Made by a program: the position numbers and the translations under genes
DNA from: Acidaminobacter hydrogenoformans DSM 2784
GTDB lineage: Bacteria > Bacillota > Clostridia > Peptostreptococcales > Acidaminobacteraceae
Reading direction: 5' to 3'
Assembly (NCBI RefSeq): GCF_900103005.1
Contig: NZ_FMWL01000003.1
Span: forward strand, 62,001 to 126,000
Length of the DNA: 64,000 bases
Shown: positions 7,414 to 15,049 of the stretch, in pieces
How the letters are laid out: each line of letters begins with the position of its first letter
How positions within the stretch are numbered: the stretch's first letter is position 1
The notes under the pieces: model-generated
Seen by the model: only the letters and a program-made list of their open reading frames with translations
Told to the model about the DNA's origin: nothing
Databases searched by the model: none

Positions 7414-10110
7414 CTATTTAAGTTTGGATTTGACCTTGTCGAGTCTTTCCTGAGAGGTGGTCAGCATCTCTGCAAGTGTGACGCGCTTGGCGCGCTCCTC
7501 TTCAACCAGCTTTGCCGGTGCCTTGGCCACAAAGCCTTCGTTTCCAAGCTTTGAGTCAATGCGGTCAATTTCGCTTGTCAGCTTCTTCACTTCTTTTTCG
7601 AGACGCTCGGATTCTTTTTTGTAGTCGATCAGGTCGTCCATAGGCATCAACAGCTCTCCGCCTGGAACGACGACTGAAACTGCGTCTTCAATGGTTTCCC
7701 CGACTTCATAAGCGCGAACCTCGGAAGCGGAGGCAAGGCTCTCAAGATAGGTTTTTTGGTTCAGGAATACCGGCATCAGCTCCGGTGTCACCTTGACTAT
7801 GAGTCTGGCTTTTCTGGAAGGCGCGACTTCCATTTCTGCCCTGGAGTTTCGGATGCTGCGAATGGCGTCCATCAAAATTTCCATGGCGCGCTCTGCCTCT
7901 GTGTCAATGTGAGCGACATTCGCTATTGGCCAAGACGCCACAATCAGATCCTCTGTCTTGGATGGCAGATGTTGCCAGATTTCTTCCGTGATAAAAGGAA
8001 TGAACGGGTGGAGAAGCTTCAAGATATCTCGCAGAACCGTCAGCAGCACCTTTTGGACTGTCGCTTTCGCCTCAGCGTCTTCGCCGTAAAGGCGCTTTTT
8101 CGCGGTTTCAATATACCAGTCGCAGTATTCGTTCCAGACGAATTCGTAGATTTTGTTGGCAGCAACGCCAAGCTCGAACTTCTCGAGGTTTTCTGTGGAC
8201 TCAGACGTCAGCTGGGACAATCTGGAGAGAATCCAGCGGTCCGCCAAGGTCAGGGTCTCAGAGCCGTCGAGAGCGCCCGGGTCGTTTTCAATGCCCATCA
8301 GGACAAAGCGGGAAGCATTCCAGAGCTTGTTCGCGAAGTTCCGGCTGGACTCAACGCGATCCGTCTGGAACTTAAGGTCGTTGCCAGGGCTGTTGCCCGT
8401 CGCCAGCATAAAGCGCAGCGCGTCCGCGCCATATTGGTCTATGATATCCAGCGGGTCAACGCCATTGCCCAGAGACTTGGACATTTTCTTGCCGTCCGCG
8501 GCCCTGACAAGGCCATGGATGAAGACCTTATCAAACGGAATGTCCCCCATAGCATCAAGTCCTGAGAAGACCATGCGGACAACCCAGAAAAAGATGATGT
8601 CATAGCCTGTGACAAGGACACTGGTCGGATAGAAGTAATCGAGCTCCGGCGTCTTTTCAGGCCAGCCCAGGGTTGAGAACGGCCAGAGTGCCGAACTGAA
8701 CCAGGTATCGAGAACATCCTCGTCCTGTCGGAAGCTTATGCCGCCGCAGTCAGAACAAGTATCCGGCATTTCCTTTGAGACGACAACTTTGCCGCAGTGC
8801 TCACAGTAATAAGCCGGGATCCGGTGGCCCCACCAGAGCTGTCTGGAGATACACCAGTCGCGGATATTCTCAAGCCAGTGAAGGTAAATTTTCGTAAAGC
8901 GCTCAGGCACAAACTCCAGGGTCTTGTCTTTGACCACGTCAATGGCTGGCGCCGCAAGGGGTTCCATACTGACAAACCATTGGTCCGAAAGCATAGGCTC
9001 AATAACGGTATGGCAGCGATAACAGGTGCCCACGTTGTGCTGGTGCTCTTTAATTTCGATAAGGTGGCCGCTTGCCTTAAGTTTCTCAACGACAGCTTTT
9101 CTGCAGGCGAAACGGTCCATGCCAGCGAACTCGCCGGCGGCTTCGTTCATGGTACCGTCAAAGTTCATGGCTTCGACGGTCTCGAGATTATGACGCTTGC
9201 CAATTTCATAGTCGTTAGGATCGTGGGCTGGTGTGACTTTCAGCGCACCGGTGCCGACCTCCCGGTCGACGTAGGCGTCCGCGACTATCGGCAAAGCCCT
9301 CCCTACAAGAGGTAAAATGGCGGTCTTCCCAACATATTTGGAATAGCGCGGATCCTCCGGGTGCACCGCAATGCCTGTGTCACCCAGCATGGTTTCCGGA
9401 CGGGTCGTGGCGATTTCAAGGTAGTCGTCCTCAGAGCCCTCAAGGTAATACTTGATATGATAGAAGGCGCCCTGCTTTTCCTCGTGCTCGACTTCAGCGT
9501 CTGACAGCGTGGTCATGCAATCCGGGCACCAGTTGATGAGACGGTTGCCGCGGTAAATCAGACCTTTTTCATACAGGCGGATAAAGACCTCGGTAACAGC
9601 GGCGTTGCAGCCCTCGTCCATAGTGAACCGCTCGCGGTCCCAGTCGCAGGAGCTGCCCAGCTTCATCATCTGATTGACGATCTGGCGGCCATAGTCTTCA
9701 CGCCACGCCCAAGCCCGTTCTAAAAAGCCGTCCCGGCCAATCTCTTCTTTGCCCAGGCCTTCTTCTTTTCTGATCTTCTCAACGACCTTGACTTCTGTGG
9801 CAATACTGGCGTGATCCGTTCCAGGCAGCCAAAGCGCTTCAAAGCCCTGCATCCTTCTCCAGCGGATCAGGATGTCCTGAAGGGTCTGGTCCAGGGCATG
9901 GCCCATGTGCAGCTGCCCCGTGATGTTTGGCGGCGGCAGAACAATAGTGTATGGCTTCTTGTCCGGATTCACTTCTGCCTTGAATTGTTTCTTTTCCATC
10001 CAGCCAGCGTAAATCTTGTCCTCAAAGGCCTTCGGGTCATAGGTCTTACCCATTTCGCCCGCCGCCGGCGCCTCTTGTGTCATTTTTTTGTTTTCCATGT
10101 TTGCTTCCAC
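7414..10110 (-). CDS. valS: Valyl-tRNA synthetase
   Basis: Class Ia aminoacyl-tRNA synthetase, 898 residues, attaching valine to tRNA-Val. The HIGH-type motif is HMGH (68-71) after PPPNITGQL. KMSKS is near residue 541. The CP1 editing region contains TTRPETMLGDTG. A C-terminal coiled coil, the usual bacterial ValRS tail, runs from about 830. The start is GTG at 10110 with GGGAG nine bases upstream; the next ATG (10098) lies too far from the site. A complete T-box leader precedes it and folC follows. Confidence 0.97.
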   Translation of the reverse strand: MEANMENKKMTQEAPAAGEMGKTYDPKAFEDKIYAGWMEKKQFKAEVNPDKKPYTIVLPPPNITGQLHMGHALDQTLQDILIRWRRMQGFEALWLPGTDHASIATEVKVVEKIRKEEGLGKEEIGRDGFLERAWAWREDYGRQIVNQMMKLGSSCDWDRERFTMDEGCNAAVTEVFIRLYEKGLIYRGNRLINWCPDCMTTLSDAEVEHEEKQGAFYHIKYYLEGSEDDYLEIATTRPETMLGDTGIAVHPEDPRYSKYVGKTAILPLVGRALPIVADAYVDREVGTGALKVTPAHDPNDYEIGKRHNLETVEAMNFDGTMNEAAGEFAGMDRFACRKAVVEKLKASGHLIEIKEHQHNVGTCYRCHTVIEPMLSDQWFVSMEPLAAPAIDVVKDKTLEFVPERFTKIYLHWLENIRDWCISRQLWWGHRIPAYYCEHCGKVVVSKEMPDTCSDCGGISFRQDEDVLDTWFSSALWPFSTLGWPEKTPELDYFYPTSVLVTGYDIIFFWVVRMVFSGLDAMGDIPFDKVFIHGLVRAADGKKMSKSLGNGVDPLDIIDQYGADALRFMLATGNSPGNDLKFQTDRVESSRNFANKLWNASRFVLMGIENDPGALDGSETLTLADRWILSRLSQLTSESTENLEKFELGVAANKIYEFVWNEYCDWYIETAKKRLYGEDAEAKATVQKVLLTVLRDILKLLHPFIPFITEEIWQHLPSKTEDLIVASWPIANVAHIDTEAERAMEILMDAIRSIRNSRAEMEVAPSRKARLIVKVTPELMPVFLNQKTYLESLASASEVRAYEVGETIEDAVSVVVPGGELLMPMDDLIDYKKESERLEKEVKKLTSEIDRIDSKLGNEGFVAKAPAKLVEEERAKRVTLAEMLTTSQERLDKVKSKLK

Positions 10111-10142
10111 AATAACTCACTCCCGACTCTGCATTTGGAAAT

Positions 10143-10431
10143 AAAAAAAACTCCATCCCCAATCAAGGGACGAAGTTCATTCGCGTTACCACCCCAGTTC
10201 CGCTGCTCATCCGGGATACGCGTCTTAAACGACGCACTCCGGGACTCCGCGACGCGGCACCTCACATGACTTGTAACGGCGTCACCCGTCCGGCGCTTGC
10301 TTTAGTTTAAGCGTTCGCGCCGGCCGCTCCCCAGCGACCTTCAGCCTCACAATCCGCGAAGTGTCTCTCAGCCATGGACACTCTCTCTTGACGCGTGGAA
10401 AAGCCTACTCCTCTGTTTCTCAGCGTTGCTG
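10143..10431 (-). ncRNA. T-box riboswitch (tRNA-Val) upstream of valS
   Basis: Leader RNA between the promoter and valS. It has the hallmarks of a T-box: an AGTA-containing stem I start, an AGAGAG-type stretch followed by GGCTGAGAG, the conserved T-box GGGTGGTAACGCG (10194-10182) and a terminator hairpin with an 8-T run (10176-10143). A GTC valine specifier candidate follows GAAG at 10338-10336. Binding of uncharged tRNA-Val to the T-box sequence should favour the antiterminator and valS-folC expression. The specifier position was chosen by eye and is less certain than the class. Confidence 0.9.
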
Positions 10432-10436
10432 AGCAC

Positions 10437-10466
10437 ATTATACAAGAATTAGTCGCGTTCTGTCAA
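10437..10466 (-). promoter_or_regulatory. Sigma-A promoter of the valS leader
   Basis: TTGACA (10466-10461) and TATAAT (10442-10437), both consensus hexamers, spaced 18 bases on the minus strand, directly upstream of the T-box leader. Confidence 0.85.
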
Positions 10467-10508
10467 GGCAGCAGCACGGCTTTGAATTGGTCTTAAGCAG
10501 AAATGGTT

Positions 10509-10889
10509 TCACTTCAAAAGATGCATGCAGCAGCGGCGCTCCAGATACTTGACGAGTTCTCTTGTCATGCCTCTGAAATCGTAATGAAAGATGCTCCACT
10601 CTCTCTGATAATTCACATAAACGATCCGTTTAATGCTCATGGAGGGGAGATATGGGTTTCCGTCCACGGAGGAGGAATCCTGATAGATGCAGAGGCGCGT
10701 CACGCGTCCCATGCCGCGCTTCATGGTCTCAGGATTAATTCCGGTCTCCACGGGCTCCTCATGCACAATGGCGAACCAGAGCATGCCATCAATCTCACCC
10801 TCCAAATAGCCTCTATGTCTATGATCATTAATCACCTTTATGTTGTGCTCATAAGTATCCATATGACTTCCCACCCATCTGTCCGCCAT
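10509..10889 (-). CDS. Hypothetical protein, 126 residues
   Basis: Soluble protein of up to 126 residues that I do not recognise. It has no signal peptide or membrane helix. It is rich in aromatic and charged residues (EGEIDGMLWFAIVHEEPVETG; YVNYQREWSIFHYDFRGM) and has two adjacent cysteines near the C-terminus. The start is uncertain: ATG 10889 gives the longest frame, but ATG 10862 is possible and neither has a strong ribosome site. Its own promoter with an operator-like dyad lies upstream, which argues for a real gene. It is separated from the LiaF-like operon by a bidirectional terminator. Confidence 0.6.
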   Translation of the reverse strand: MADRWVGSHMDTYEHNIKVINDHRHRGYLEGEIDGMLWFAIVHEEPVETGINPETMKRGMGRVTRLCIYQDSSSVDGNPYLPSMSIKRIVYVNYQREWSIFHYDFRGMTRELVKYLERRCCMHLLK

Positions 10890-10909
10890 TCAGGCACACT
10901 CAATCAGCA

Positions 10910-10953
10910 GCTTGGGAATACCAGAATATACTACTTGTATTCCCAAATTTCAA
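10910..10953 (-). promoter_or_regulatory. Promoter with a perfect 10-bp dyad straddling the -10
   Basis: Minus-strand TTGAAA (10953-10948) and TATATT (10930-10925) with 17-base spacing. A perfect inverted repeat TTGGGAATAC/GTATTCCCAA (10946-10937 and 10919-10910) flanks the -10 with a 17-base gap, so a bound dimer would cover the promoter and the start site. The regulator is unknown. Confidence 0.65.
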
Positions 10954-10994
10954 GGGTCTACACAGGAAGTGGATTATTATGATCATTCTTAAGA

Positions 10995-11035
10995 AAAAAT
11001 CCGGATTGAATTCAACGCCTTCAATCCGGATTTTT
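10995..11035. terminator. Bidirectional terminator
   Basis: Perfect 16-base inverted repeat (arms 10995-11010 and 11020-11035) with an A-run and a T-run at its ends and a 9-base loop. It ends the LiaF-like operon on the minus strand. Confidence 0.88.
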
Positions 11036-11043
11036 ACATTCAT

Positions 11044-12135
11044 TTAGAAAAAGTTGACGTCGATCTCTGCCACAGCAGATTTGATGACCAATTCAATTTG
11101 CTGCGTGGACTGGTCATACTCCTCTGAATAATAGGTGCCATCCCTCTTTTCAAAGCCATTTCTGGTAAGAGACTGTTCTCCGGCAATGCCCTTGTAATCC
11201 ACGCTGACACCAACACCTTCAGGGACTTCCAGACGAATGGATGTGGCGCCGCAATTAATTTCGACTCTGGCGCGGTCCAGGAGGTCACCCATCCTGAGCT
11301 CTAATTCACCGGCACCCATATTGATAATCAGATTTTCAACAGGGAGTTTGTCCAGAATCATGTCACTTTCCATAGCACCCGCGTCAATTCTAAGATCCCA
11401 TTTTACTTTTGGGTTGAGATAAAGGTCGTAATCCAGCCGCTCCGGAATCTCGTTGAACCTAAGCCCTTCTTCAGGTTTAAAGCTGTAGGTGATCTCTTCT
11501 GCGTCTCTGCGGCTGCCCACTTGATACAGCTTGCCAGGCACCACATAGGACAGCGCACTTTGGTCTGACACGCCTACTTTAAAGCGCCCTGCAGGCAGCG
11601 CAATGTCGACAGTGGCTTTCTCAACACCATTCAAATCACTGGCGTCAAAGCTTCCGCTGGTGACACCGCTCACCCAGGCGTCCGAGTTTCTGTCTCCCCG
11701 TTCGACAATGGACCAGGGCAAGGTCATGCCAAACAAGTCCAGGTCCCTGTCCTGGGTGCTGACCATACTGCCATAGAGAATGATGGCCGCAACAAACAGC
11801 ACCCAAGTAATGACGCCAATGTAGGGAAAACGCCTGAAAATAATGTTGATGCCCACCACCACGAAGATTAGAGGCCATAAGTCAAAGACCGCCCTGAAGA
11901 TGGCAACATTGACATAATCAAATTTTACTAAAAGCCAGACAATCCCAATGGTAATGAAGGTCAGCCCAATGCCAATGCCGTCTGCAATCTGTTTGTGCTT
12001 TCTTCTTTTGACGGCCTTATCCCGCTCTTTTATTTCTGCTTCCGTCAATACCGCGCTGTCCCTGGAGTAGGGGTTCTTCTGCGCCTGGGACTCCTGCTGC
12101 ACGGGTTCCTGCAGTTTCTGCTGCTCGTCCACCAT
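11044..12135 (-). CDS. LiaF-like membrane protein (envelope stress)
   Basis: 363-residue membrane protein: a charged cytoplasmic N-terminus (about 1-55), four predicted helices (about 55-145) of the LiaF transmembrane type, then a C-terminal beta-rich domain with repeated adhesin-like strands (for example LIINMGAGELELRMG and VEINCGATSIRLEVP). This architecture matches the LiaF/DUF2154 group that works with cell-envelope stress systems in Bacillota. It is the third gene of an operon after two PspC-domain genes, and its ATG shares one base with the preceding stop codon. No histidine kinase or response regulator adjoins it, so the signalling partner is not visible. Confidence 0.8.
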   Translation of the reverse strand: MVDEQQKLQEPVQQESQAQKNPYSRDSAVLTEAEIKERDKAVKRRKHKQIADGIGIGLTFITIGIVWLLVKFDYVNVAIFRAVFDLWPLIFVVVGINIIFRRFPYIGVITWVLFVAAIILYGSMVSTQDRDLDLFGMTLPWSIVERGDRNSDAWVSGVTSGSFDASDLNGVEKATVDIALPAGRFKVGVSDQSALSYVVPGKLYQVGSRRDAEEITYSFKPEEGLRFNEIPERLDYDLYLNPKVKWDLRIDAGAMESDMILDKLPVENLIINMGAGELELRMGDLLDRARVEINCGATSIRLEVPEGVGVSVDYKGIAGEQSLTRNGFEKRDGTYYSEEYDQSTQQIELVIKSAVAEIDVNFF

Positions 12136-12578
12136 CAGTCACCTCTTCCCTTCATCACAATCAAGCCACCAATGAGGATCAGAACAACCGGCAGGATGAG
12201 TGTGAAATCAAACCAAGGCAGGATCTGCCTGAAGAATAAGAGCGCGCCGAGTCCTATGAACGCGAGACCAATAATCAGCCGAGCCCTGTCATTGTTGAAT
12301 TCAGGTGACCGGTTTCCGCCTACGGAAGCCGGGTCCCCACCCTCATAGCTCTGATATTTCTGGTCTTCATGAACATATTCATAGCCCGCGTCACCCAATG
12401 GGCGCTTTGGGATGACTATGGCACAAATGATATAAGCCAGGAGCCCGGTCCCCCCAAAGATGACCATGACAGCCCATAAAATCCTGACGATCACCGGGTC
12501 GACGTTGAAGTATTCCGCGACGCCGCTGCACACGCCGGCAATAACGACATCATTGTTTGAACGGTACAATCTTTTCAT
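12135..12578 (-). CDS. PspC-domain protein with added LiaI-like membrane pair
   Basis: 147 residues. The N-terminal 60 residues form a PspC domain (KRLYRSNNDVVIAGVCSGVAEYFNVDP, split here by position 1-28) with its single helix. A glutamate/asparagine-rich linker follows, then two closely spaced helices at the C-terminus like those of LiaI/DUF5668 proteins. ATG at 12578 has GGGAGG seven bases upstream and lies two bases after the preceding gene. Probably a membrane stress sensor or effector acting with the LiaF-like protein. Confidence 0.85.
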   Translation of the reverse strand: MKRLYRSNNDVVIAGVCSGVAEYFNVDPVIVRILWAVMVIFGGTGLLAYIICAIVIPKRPLGDAGYEYVHEDQKYQSYEGGDPASVGGNRSPEFNNDRARLIIGLAFIGLGALLFFRQILPWFDFTLILPVVLILIGGLIVMKGRGD

Positions 12579-12580
12579 TA

Positions 12581-12988
12581 TTAAACCTCCCTGGTAACTG
12601 CGTCGCTTTGTTCTGCAGTGTTTGCTTCTTTATTTTCAGTTTGTGTTTCTTTTTTTGTTTCACTTACTGTTTCATTTTCCGTTTCACTTTTTGTCGGCAT
12701 CTCTGGTTTTGCACCGGCAACCGGATCAAAGCTATCCTCTTCGCGTCTGACCGGCCCCGGACCATAATTGTTTCTCCCGTTCTGGTCTGTTCTTCCTTGT
12801 TCCATCACAGGCGCTTCAGGAATAATGAGTCCCGCGGCAATGTAAAATATGAATCCCACAAAAGTGAAGCCAATCAGCACCATGCCGAGTCGAATTATGG
12901 TTGGGTCTATGTTCGCATATTCACCAATTCCCCCACAGACACCAAACAACATTCGATCTTCCCGCGAGCGATACAATTTTCTTTCCAT
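12581..12988 (-). CDS. PspC-domain protein
   Basis: About 135 residues. The N-terminal PspC domain has LYRSREDRMLFGVCGGIGEY and one helix, followed by a long polar tail rich in Glu, Thr, Asn and Lys that looks disordered. Start chosen at ATG 12988, ten bases after GGAGG; a TTG at 12994 is the alternative. It is the first gene of the PspC-PspC-LiaF operon and carries the operon promoter. A paralogue of the next gene, differing mainly in its tail. Confidence 0.85.
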   Translation of the reverse strand: MERKLYRSREDRMLFGVCGGIGEYANIDPTIIRLGMVLIGFTFVGFIFYIAAGLIIPEAPVMEQGRTDQNGRNNYGPGPVRREEDSFDPVAGAKPEMPTKSETENETVSETKKETQTENKEANTAEQSDAVTREV

Positions 12989-13019
12989 AGTCAAAAGCCC
13001 TCCTTTTCTTTACAGCATG

Positions 13020-13048
13020 ATCATACCATATGCTATCTTGTTTTACAA
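13020..13048 (-). promoter_or_regulatory. Promoter of the PspC-LiaF operon
   Basis: TTGTAA (13048-13043) and TATGAT (13025-13020) on the minus strand with 17-base spacing, followed by AAAGGAGGG before the first gene. Confidence 0.6.
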
Positions 13049-13150
13049 GGTACTCAGTTAAACACTATAGATTAAAAGATGATTAAGGACTTAAGGATTT
13101 TTTAACAATGTATTTTGGTGGGGGACAGGGACATACCGCACTGTCAGGGC

Positions 13151-13189
13151 GGGACTGGGCCCAACCGAATTTTGGTTGGGCCCAGTCCC
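13151..13189. repeat. Long perfect GC-rich hairpin without a T-run
   Basis: Arms GGGACTGGGCCCAACC (13151-13166) and its exact complement (13174-13189) enclose a 7-base loop. There is no T-run on either side, so it is not a normal terminator. A similar start (GGGGACTGGGCC) appears in the hairpin region at 57079-57147, suggesting a short dispersed repeat family. The rest of 13081-13221 has no gene. Confidence 0.7.
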
Positions 13190-13221
13190 CAACCAACACC
13201 CCGCCCGTCCAGCGACAACAC

Positions 13222-13265
13222 AAAAAGACAGGCAGCACTTCAACATTGAAAGTGCCCCCTGTCTT
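13222..13265 (-). terminator. Terminator after sdaAA
   Basis: Stem AAGACAGG..GCACTTTCAA / GAAGTGC..CCTGTCTT (13225-13265) followed by five T on the minus strand. It lies 46 bases after the sdaAA stop. Confidence 0.8.
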
Positions 13266-13311
13266 CTATCCTCAACGCCCTGTTACCAATAGTCAATCCT
13301 TCAAAAACACA

Positions 13312-14208
13312 CTATCCGCGCTTGCTGTCCACACCAAAAATCCGCTCCGCGATCCGAATCCCAGTCGGTGTCGCAGCAAGACCGCCCATGGCTGTCTCAC
13401 GCAGTGTCGGCGACATCACTTTGCCCACCCGGTACATAGCGTCCACGACTTCATCAAAAGGAATCGCCGTCTCCAGACCCGCCAGGGCCATATCCGCTGA
13501 CAGGATCGCATTCGCCGTTCCCAGAGCGTTGCGCTTGGCGCAGGGACATTCGACAAGACCAGCAATAGGGTCACACACGAGGCCCAGGATATTTTTTATG
13601 GTGAAGGACGCCGCGCTCAGCGCTGCCGCCGGGCTGCCCCCCATCATTTCAACAATACCTGCCGACGCCATGGCAGACGCCGTCCCGGTCTCTGCCTGAC
13701 AGCCGCCCTCTGCACCCGCTACGGTAGCATTTCTGGAAAACAGGAAGCCTACCGCCGCCGCCGTCAACAAGGCCTGCACCAGCTCTTCGTCCGTTTTGCC
13801 CTGCCTGAGACCCGTGGACACCAGCGCCCCGGGCACAATCCCGCAGGAGCCCGCCGTTGGCGACGCCACAATCCGGCCCATGGACGCGTTGACCTCCATG
13901 ACCGACATGGCGTTGGTCATGGCCTGAAACATATCCCTTCCGGATAGAGGCTCGTGGGTACTGGCATACTGTGATAGCTTGTACGCCTCCCCGCCAATCA
14001 GGCCGCTGACCGACTTGACACCCTCGTGAAGCCCCGCCTGAATTGCCGTCTTCATAACCTCCAGGCTGTCCCGCATCTGACCCAAGACTTCCGCCTCAGT
14101 CCTGCGGGACATTTCCACTTCCCGGGCCAGCATCACCTGGGCAATGGTCATATTTTTCTCTCCGCATATCTCTATCAGCTCTTCACCCGTTGTAAACCTA
14201 TAAGTCAT
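13312..14208 (-). CDS. sdaAA: L-serine dehydratase, alpha subunit
   Basis: Iron-sulfur-dependent L-serine ammonia-lyase alpha chain (serine to pyruvate and ammonia), 298 residues. Cysteines for the [4Fe-4S] cluster are seen in TAGSCGIVPGAL and in LVCDPIAGLVECPCAKRNA, and the glycine-rich GAEGGCQAETGTASAMA segment is typical. ATG at 14208 has GAGGTGA upstream, 11 bases after the beta-subunit gene. The two-subunit type is the usual Bacillota form. It fits an amino-acid-fermenting lifestyle. Confidence 0.96.
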   Translation of the reverse strand: MTYRFTTGEELIEICGEKNMTIAQVMLAREVEMSRRTEAEVLGQMRDSLEVMKTAIQAGLHEGVKSVSGLIGGEAYKLSQYASTHEPLSGRDMFQAMTNAMSVMEVNASMGRIVASPTAGSCGIVPGALVSTGLRQGKTDEELVQALLTAAAVGFLFSRNATVAGAEGGCQAETGTASAMASAGIVEMMGGSPAAALSAASFTIKNILGLVCDPIAGLVECPCAKRNALGTANAILSADMALAGLETAIPFDEVVDAMYRVGKVMSPTLRETAMGGLAATPTGIRIAERIFGVDSKRG

Positions 14209-14219
14209 ACGTCACCTCA

Positions 14220-14885
14220 TCATATTAGATAGACATCGACAATGCCAGGGAACGAGCGGATCGCCCGCACTGCGTCTTCACAGACGACATCCGAAACCTC
14301 AACCACCATGACGCCCTCGTCGTCTCGATTCTTCTTCTTGTGAAAGCTCATATATAGAATATCCAAATTGCACGCCATCAGGATGTTGGTCATGCCTGAA
14401 ATAATGCCCTTGCTCGTGTTGTGCCGGATGATGATGGTTGGGTGCTCGCCGCTGATCGTGAGGTCAATCCCGTTAAGGTGCTCTATACTGATATTTCCTC
14501 CGCCGATGGACGACCCAATCAACACCACTTCCGAACCATCTGCCCGTGTGACGACAATCTTGACGGAGTTGGGGTGCATCAAATCTCCAAGATCCTTCTC
14601 TTCAAAGCTGTACGTCACACCCCGCTGTGCCGCGATTTCAAAAGCTTCCCTTAGCCGGTCGTCACTCTCCCCAAAGCCGAGGACACCCGCGAGCAGCGCC
14701 TTATCCGTTCCGTGGCCCCGGTAGGTCTTCGCGAAAGAGCCGTGCAGATAGAACGCAACGTTTTTAATGTCATCTCCCGCAAATTTGTGAGCCATTTTAC
14801 CTATCCTGGCCGCGCCGGCGGTATGGGAGCTCGAAGGCCCAATCATTACCGGACCGAGAATATCAAACATACTATAATCTACCAA
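14220..14885 (-). CDS. sdaAB: L-serine dehydratase, beta subunit (ACT domain)
   Basis: Beta chain of the same enzyme, 221 residues. The N-terminal signature MFDILGPVMIGPSSSHTAGA is present. The C-terminal 75 residues form an ACT domain (GMTNILMACNLDILYMSF), a probable site for serine or regulatory amino-acid binding. The start is TTG at 14885, five bases after AGGAGGTG; the longer frame to 14918 has no ribosome site. Promoter elements upstream are not clear. Confidence 0.95.
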   Translation of the reverse strand: MVDYSMFDILGPVMIGPSSSHTAGAARIGKMAHKFAGDDIKNVAFYLHGSFAKTYRGHGTDKALLAGVLGFGESDDRLREAFEIAAQRGVTYSFEEKDLGDLMHPNSVKIVVTRADGSEVVLIGSSIGGGNISIEHLNGIDLTISGEHPTIIIRHNTSKGIISGMTNILMACNLDILYMSFHKKKNRDDEGVMVVEVSDVVCEDAVRAIRSFPGIVDVYLI

Positions 14886-14930
14886 GCTGCCACCTCCTTT
14901 TTTAATGATAATACACAAATTTCACAAAAA

Positions 14931-14957
14931 AGAAAAGATGGGCGTGTGCCCATCTCA
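14931..14957 (-). terminator. Terminator between the peptidoglycan-binding gene and sdaAB
   Basis: GATGGGC-acac-GCCCATC hairpin followed by TTTTCTTTTTT on the minus strand. It ends the upstream gene (15050-16126). Because it sits in the sdaAB leader it could also act as an attenuator, but no alternative pairing was seen. Confidence 0.75.
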
Positions 14958-15049
14958 AAATTTTATAAAAAATTTACGTTTATCCAACATTATTTATATT
15001 GTATGCACAACATGCATACAACCAAACACCACTTTTATTCAATTTCAAG

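Noticed and set aside
10080..10265. 61-codon minus-strand frame in the valS leader
   Set aside because: Lies inside the T-box RNA and terminator.
13174..13189. Terminator function for the hairpin at 13151-13189
   Set aside because: No T-run on either strand; the real sdaAA terminator is at 13222-13265.
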